Below are positions 59,864-64,000 of a DNA stretch of 64,000 nucleotides, one piece after another. Below the pieces are notes generated by a model. It saw nothing but the letters and a program-made list of their open reading frames with translations. It was not told the DNA's origin and searched no databases. Made by a program: the position numbers and the translations under genes. Position 1 is the stretch's first letter. The number at the start of each line of letters is the position of its first letter. This DNA is from JBARDN01 sp963755705 (lineage in GTDB: Bacteria > Desulfobacterota > Binatia > Binatales > Binataceae). Where the stretch lies: assembly GCA_963755705.1 (NCBI GenBank), contig CAVWKW010000005.1:372001-436000 (forward strand), read 5' to 3'.

Positions 59864-59870
59864 CATCGCG

Positions 59871-60680
<810 letters not shown>

Positions 60681-60749
60681 TCGTCTTTAGCGCACTCCCG
60701 CCGAGCTTAAAACCCCAATAACTTATTGCAGGCGGCGCCTCAGAAAAGG

Positions 60750-60786
60750 AACGGCCGCAGATCCTTTAAGAATCTGCGGCCGTTTT
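60750..60786. terminator. Bidirectional-type terminator after the OmpA gene
   Basis: AACGGCCGCAGAT (60750-60762) and ATCTGCGGCCGTT (60772-60784) form a perfect 13-base-pair stem with a nine-base loop. It is followed on the plus strand by TT and on the minus strand by CCTTTTC. It lies just after the OmpA-like stop and before the crotonase start. Confidence 0.8.
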
Positions 60787-60811
60787 AGATCAACCGACAA
60801 TCCCGTGAGAC

Positions 60812-61495
60812 TTATTGTCCTTCGGGCACCAGTTCAACACGCCGGTTCTGGGCGCGACCATCGTCGGTCGAGTTGCTCGCGACGAAGTCGGTTTTGCCAA
60901 AACCCTGCGGGTTAAGTTGACTGGCTGGAACACCTTGCTGTTCAAGGTAACTGGCGACTGAATCGGCGCGGCGCTGCGACAGTTTCATATTGTACTCGTC
61001 GGAGCCGATTGCGTCGGTGTAGCCATTAACATCGATTCTGGTGCTTGGATTCGCCTTCAGCGTGGCTACTGCTTCATCCAGAACGGCAGCGTCGGCCGGA
61101 CGGATATTCGACTTGTTAAAGGCGAAATGTACTCCGCGCAAGACCAACTTCTGTCTGACTGGCGGTGGCGGAGGCGGTGGCGGAGGTGGCGGAGGCGGCG
61201 GAGCTGGCCGCGGTGGCGGGGGTGCCGGTACTGCCTTCGGAGCCATCAGATATCCGATCGTGCCGCCGATTAAGGCTCCCATGCCTACACCGGTCGGACA
61301 GCCGATCTCATAGCCCTCGGCCGAGTGAACATTGTTGATCGCGGCGACTCCGCATCCGAGTCCTCCGCCGATCAGTGCGCCCCCGGCAGCTCCTGCTTCG
61401 GTGTAATGTTGTTGCTGCGGCGTCATCGAGGAGCATCCCGCCACCATCGACAGGACCGCCACCGAGATTACGTACCTTACCGATTTGTTTCGCAT
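60812..61495 (-). CDS. OmpA-family lipoprotein with glycine-zipper and polyproline linker
   Basis: The 227-residue protein has a lipoprotein signal (VAVLSMVAGC) and a glycine-zipper-like region (AGAAGGALIGGGLGCG and GVGMGALIGGTIGYLM). A linker follows with PPPPRPA and then 14 consecutive Pro. The C-terminal OmpA domain (about 118-227) has VHFAFNKSNIRPADAAVLD, VNGYTDAIGSDEYN and LSQRRADSVASYL, which binds peptidoglycan diaminopimelate. It should tether the outer membrane to the wall. The polyproline run implies EF-P-dependent translation. Confidence 0.92.
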   Translation of the reverse strand: MRNKSVRYVISVAVLSMVAGCSSMTPQQQHYTEAGAAGGALIGGGLGCGVAAINNVHSAEGYEIGCPTGVGMGALIGGTIGYLMAPKAVPAPPPPRPAPPPPPPPPPPPPPPVRQKLVLRGVHFAFNKSNIRPADAAVLDEAVATLKANPSTRIDVNGYTDAIGSDEYNMKLSQRRADSVASYLEQQGVPASQLNPQGFGKTDFVASNSTDDGRAQNRRVELVPEGQ

Positions 61496-61893
61496 GCTTC
61501 TTCCCCACTTCCTCCTGGAAACCTGGTTTATTCCGAGCCCCGCTATTCGACCAACGCGGTCAAATAAAAGGCGGCGCGCGGTACTTCTTGGCGCGTGTCA
61601 AAAGGCTACCATCAACCGCAGAGCCCCGCCATAAAAAAAATTTGCTTCGCGGCATCAGCAGAGTTGACTATATGTCTTACGCGTCTGATCAGGCAGCTTA
61701 ATATTAATGTAGTAGCCACATAACGCGCCTCTGAGCAGACAACTAATAGATAGACGGCCCTTATGAGCGATTGATTCGGGATAGCAGATGAAACGCCTGC
61801 AAATCCCGCCAACTGCCTGCGCCCATTCTCAAACGGCCACGAATTGGGTCTAAGACTCTTTATTCGCCTACCCTCCCCTTTACCTATGGGCGC
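61496..61893. other. AT-richer intergenic region, no gene seen
   Basis: This 398-base gap separates the OmpA gene (whose promoter must lie in it, AGGAGG ribosome site near 61515) and the Ig-like lipoprotein stop. It contains an A8 run at 61633-61641. No credible coding frame, RNA gene or strong hairpin was found. Its composition is lower in GC than the flanks. Confidence 0.5.
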
Positions 61894-63729
61894 CTACTGG
61901 TTACAGCCTCCGACCGCGGAAAGATTGGTCGCATCCAATGAAACGGCGCCGCTCGGCGCGATCGCGCCGCCCAGGGCCCGGCCTTGCAGTGTCGAGCCAA
62001 CGTTCATCGTGACCGAAGTATCCGCCAGCACATTTCCTTCCAGTACGCAGTCAACTCCGGCCGTCGCTGAACTGCCTACTTGCCAATAGACATTGGAGAA
62101 CTGTGCGCCATTGGTCAGTATGACGCTGCAGAGAGGAGTAGTCAGGGTCAGTGTCAACGCGGGCATCTGGAATATCCAGACGGCATTAGTATCGCCATTG
62201 GCGTCGAGAGTGAGATTGCCTCCGGTTATCTCGAATGAAGTTGCGGCGGAGGTATACAGTCCGGGAGGCAAAACCTGTCCGGCCAGGTTTTCGCCCACGA
62301 CATTAGCCCCGGAAAGACCGGCGATGGCGTTGTATGCGGTCGTCAACGACGCGAGCGCCGCTATCGCAGGTCCATTGTCGAGTTGGATCGTTCCATTCAC
62401 TACTCCAGGCGGAAATCCAGTTATCGATATTCCCGGATTCAAGCCAATATCACCGTTGATCACGGTATTGCCCGCATTGGTGATCGTCGCCTGCGCCAGA
62501 GCGCCATATCCGGAGGCTGCTCCGAGATTGACCGGCGACAGAGTCTGCGTCGATCCGGTAGTGAAGCTCCACGATTCGCTGTCGGCCAGCGCATTACCCT
62601 CCAGGTCCGTCGCGCCGGTTGTGACGGTAGCATCGTAAAGCGTGTCGGCCGCGAGCGAGCTCACGGGAGTAAAGGTCACGATCGAATCCGCCGCGTCATA
62701 GGTAACTTTACCGGCGACAGAACTCGCGCCGGGAGCTGTCAGGATGAAAGTCGCCGCGCTCAGGGTCGAGGGGTTCATCGCCTTGCTGAAAGTTGCGTTG
62801 ATCGCCGCGTTCGGAGCCACCGAGCTGGCGCCATCGGCAGGAATGGTTGAGGTTACTGTCGGCTCGACAAGGTCCGGGCCCGCCCCGGTGGTAAACGTCC
62901 ATGTGAAAGTCGCCGCAACCGCATTCCCGGTCAGGTCCGTGGCTCCCGTTGTGATCGTCGCAGTATACAAACCGAGGGCCGACAGAGGGCTCGTCGGCGT
63001 AAACACCGCGGATGCGCCAACTGGGGAATATGTCACCGTGCCGTCTACCGGATCAGAACTGGGATCAGTCAGGGTAAACGTCGCTCCAGTAATGGTTCGA
63101 GAGTCCATAGCTTCGCTAAACACCGCGGTCACGCTCTGATTGGTCGCAACATTTTCCGCAAGGTTAGCCGGATTGGTCGAAACAACGGTTGGGGTAGTGG
63201 TGTTGGCGCCACCGCTGGTTTCGAAGGTCCAGACAAAGTTACTAGCCAGTGGAATCTCGGCGGCACTCTTGGCTCCGGTGGTGATTGTTCCAGTGAATGC
63301 AGTGCTCGCCGTCAAAGGATCAGTGGGCGTGAAGATCGCCGTATCGTTGGATGCGTCGTAGCTGACGGTTCCCGCCACCGGACTCGGTCCCGGCGCAGTC
63401 ACCGTGAAGGTGGCGGCGGTGAGAGTTGCGGGATCCATCGCCTCATTGAAACTAACCACGATCTTTTGATTAGTAGGTACCCCCTGGCTCCCACAGCCGG
63501 ATAGCGGTGGATAGACCGAAACCACTACAGGTGTCGAAGTCGATGAGGGAGTCGGGGTCGGCGAGGAGACCGGAGTTGGGGTGTGATGAACCCTGGCGTT
63601 CGCACTGTTGCCGTCACCGCCCTGGCACGCGGCTACAAAAACTGTCAGCGCCAGCAGCGATACCAGAAAGCAACGTCTATCGAAATCGTATCCTCGCAGA
63701 TTCTTCTGCCGCCGCCCTGATGACATCAT
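61894..63729 (-). CDS. Lipoprotein with three Ig-like (Big_5-type) repeats and a DUF3494 ice-binding-like domain
   Basis: The start at 63729 follows AAAGGGGGATC and gives 611 residues with a lipobox VAAC (Cys35) and a Thr/Pro/Ser linker at about 42-70. Three Ig-like repeats of about 100 residues follow, each with NEAMDPATLTAATFTV-, SEAMDSRTITGATFTL- or SKAMNPSTLSAATFIL-type and TGATDLxGNA-type motifs. The last 200 residues match DUF3494: AASGYGALAQATITNAGNT, GDIGLNPG, GAQFSNVYWQVGSSATAG and a C-terminal ALGGAI. That right-handed beta-helix binds ice in characterised members; here surface adhesion is equally possible. Confidence 0.9.
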   Translation of the reverse strand: MMSSGRRQKNLRGYDFDRRCFLVSLLALTVFVAACQGGDGNSANARVHHTPTPVSSPTPTPSSTSTPVVVSVYPPLSGCGSQGVPTNQKIVVSFNEAMDPATLTAATFTVTAPGPSPVAGTVSYDASNDTAIFTPTDPLTASTAFTGTITTGAKSAAEIPLASNFVWTFETSGGANTTTPTVVSTNPANLAENVATNQSVTAVFSEAMDSRTITGATFTLTDPSSDPVDGTVTYSPVGASAVFTPTSPLSALGLYTATITTGATDLTGNAVAATFTWTFTTGAGPDLVEPTVTSTIPADGASSVAPNAAINATFSKAMNPSTLSAATFILTAPGASSVAGKVTYDAADSIVTFTPVSSLAADTLYDATVTTGATDLEGNALADSESWSFTTGSTQTLSPVNLGAASGYGALAQATITNAGNTVINGDIGLNPGISITGFPPGVVNGTIQLDNGPAIAALASLTTAYNAIAGLSGANVVGENLAGQVLPPGLYTSAATSFEITGGNLTLDANGDTNAVWIFQMPALTLTLTTPLCSVILTNGAQFSNVYWQVGSSATAGVDCVLEGNVLADTSVTMNVGSTLQGRALGGAIAPSGAVSLDATNLSAVGGCNQ

Positions 63730-64000
63730 GATCCCCCTTTGAACCCAGTCATCGCCGGATATTCGCAATAAGTATTACATTATGTATGTGAATCCTCGGC
63801 CCGCAAGCAACTTTGTTTACGTCGGAATACTAAGTAAGCGGCCGAACTGTATATTCGCGCGGTCATCAAAGCACAGAGTAGGTGTCTTTAGAAAACAAGG
63901 GCTCGGGAAAGACAGCAGTTGATTATCCGGCGGATCGAATTGCGCAGTACGAACTTAGCTTTCTAACTACGGCCGCGGAGTATTCCGCAGTCGAGCGCCC
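63730..64000. other. Upstream region of the Ig-like lipoprotein gene, no gene seen
   Basis: The last 271 bases carry no credible coding frame. An 11-base palindrome TACAT-T-ATGTA lies at 63776-63786, about 47 bases before the start codon, in an AT-rich patch that probably contains the promoter. Confidence 0.4.

Noticed and set aside
61612..61812. 66-codon minus-strand frame in the AT-rich gap
   Set aside because: No convincing ribosome site and no recognisable features; likely chance.
62560..63510. Repeated DNA in the Ig-like lipoprotein taken as a repeat array
   Set aside because: The similarity is at protein level between three Ig-like domains; there are no direct DNA repeats with spacers, so no CRISPR array.

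Overview
The window is high-GC, gene-dense bacterial chromosome carrying the replication-initiation region (dnaA-dnaN with a DnaA-box intergenic region). Gene content is that of a free-living Gram-negative diderm: an RND/TolC efflux operon, lipoproteins, an AsmA-family protein, an OmpA protein, FabI, and F420/FMN-type luciferase-like oxidoreductases. It also has several acyl-CoA enzymes (CaiB, acetyl-CoA hydrolase/transferase, a crotonase, a methylcrotonyl-CoA-carboxylase-like beta subunit) and a selenocysteine system. The mix resembles Deltaproteobacteria-like soil lineages such as Binatota/Desulfobacterota. That placement is inference from gene content only; there is no rRNA or tRNA here.

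Layout. 1-6550: end of a branched-chain-amino-acid-type binding protein, anmK, a Nudix hydrolase, a minus-strand FAD enzyme / alpha-beta hydrolase / alkyl-sulfatase-like operon, a tiny lysine-rich protein with its own promoter and terminator, and an FtsB/DivIC-like protein. 6556-14245: acetyl-CoA hydrolase-type CoA-transferase, HemJ-like protein, a minus operon (MBL hydrolase, fabI, gloB), an LLM oxidoreductase followed by two tandem paralogous lipoproteins and an epimerase. 14246-19443: decay zone (internally deleted S9 peptidase, GIY-YIG remnant), a UvrD-type helicase and small exported proteins. 19514-25302: three-gene RND efflux operon. 25412-31134: small lipoproteins, a porin-like protein, a fused two-domain CaiB protein and a PH-like membrane protein. 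31035-37876: a four-gene minus operon (YyaL-like, endonuclease/phosphatase-like, GH172-type, histidine phosphatase) and a GT39/ArnT-like glycosyltransferase. 37883-44327: dnaN, dnaA, probable oriC, hemL, and a split F0 cluster (AtpZ/I-like, AtpI-like, atpB, atpE). 44328-50895: terminator, a MITE-like inverted repeat, an Smr protein, AsmA, a small CxxC protein, mutS2. 50998-55655: carboxylase beta subunit, selB and selD. 55733-61495: nitroreductase, LLM oxidoreductase, cold-shock protein, small Cys/His and exported proteins, MDR dehydrogenase, crotonase and OmpA. 61894-63729: large lipoprotein with three Ig-like repeats and a DUF3494 ice-binding-type domain.

Most notable: selD contains an in-frame TGA at the catalytic position and must start upstream of it, so selenophosphate synthetase is itself a selenoprotein encoded just after selB. 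Other observations worth attention are the lysine-rich microgene with a near-consensus promoter and three 3' hairpins, a 178-bp MITE-like element with 45-nt inverted arms, the tandem unknown lipoproteins, the CaiB fusion whose first half has lost the catalytic Asp, and an alpha/beta hydrolase whose nucleophile Ser is Gly.
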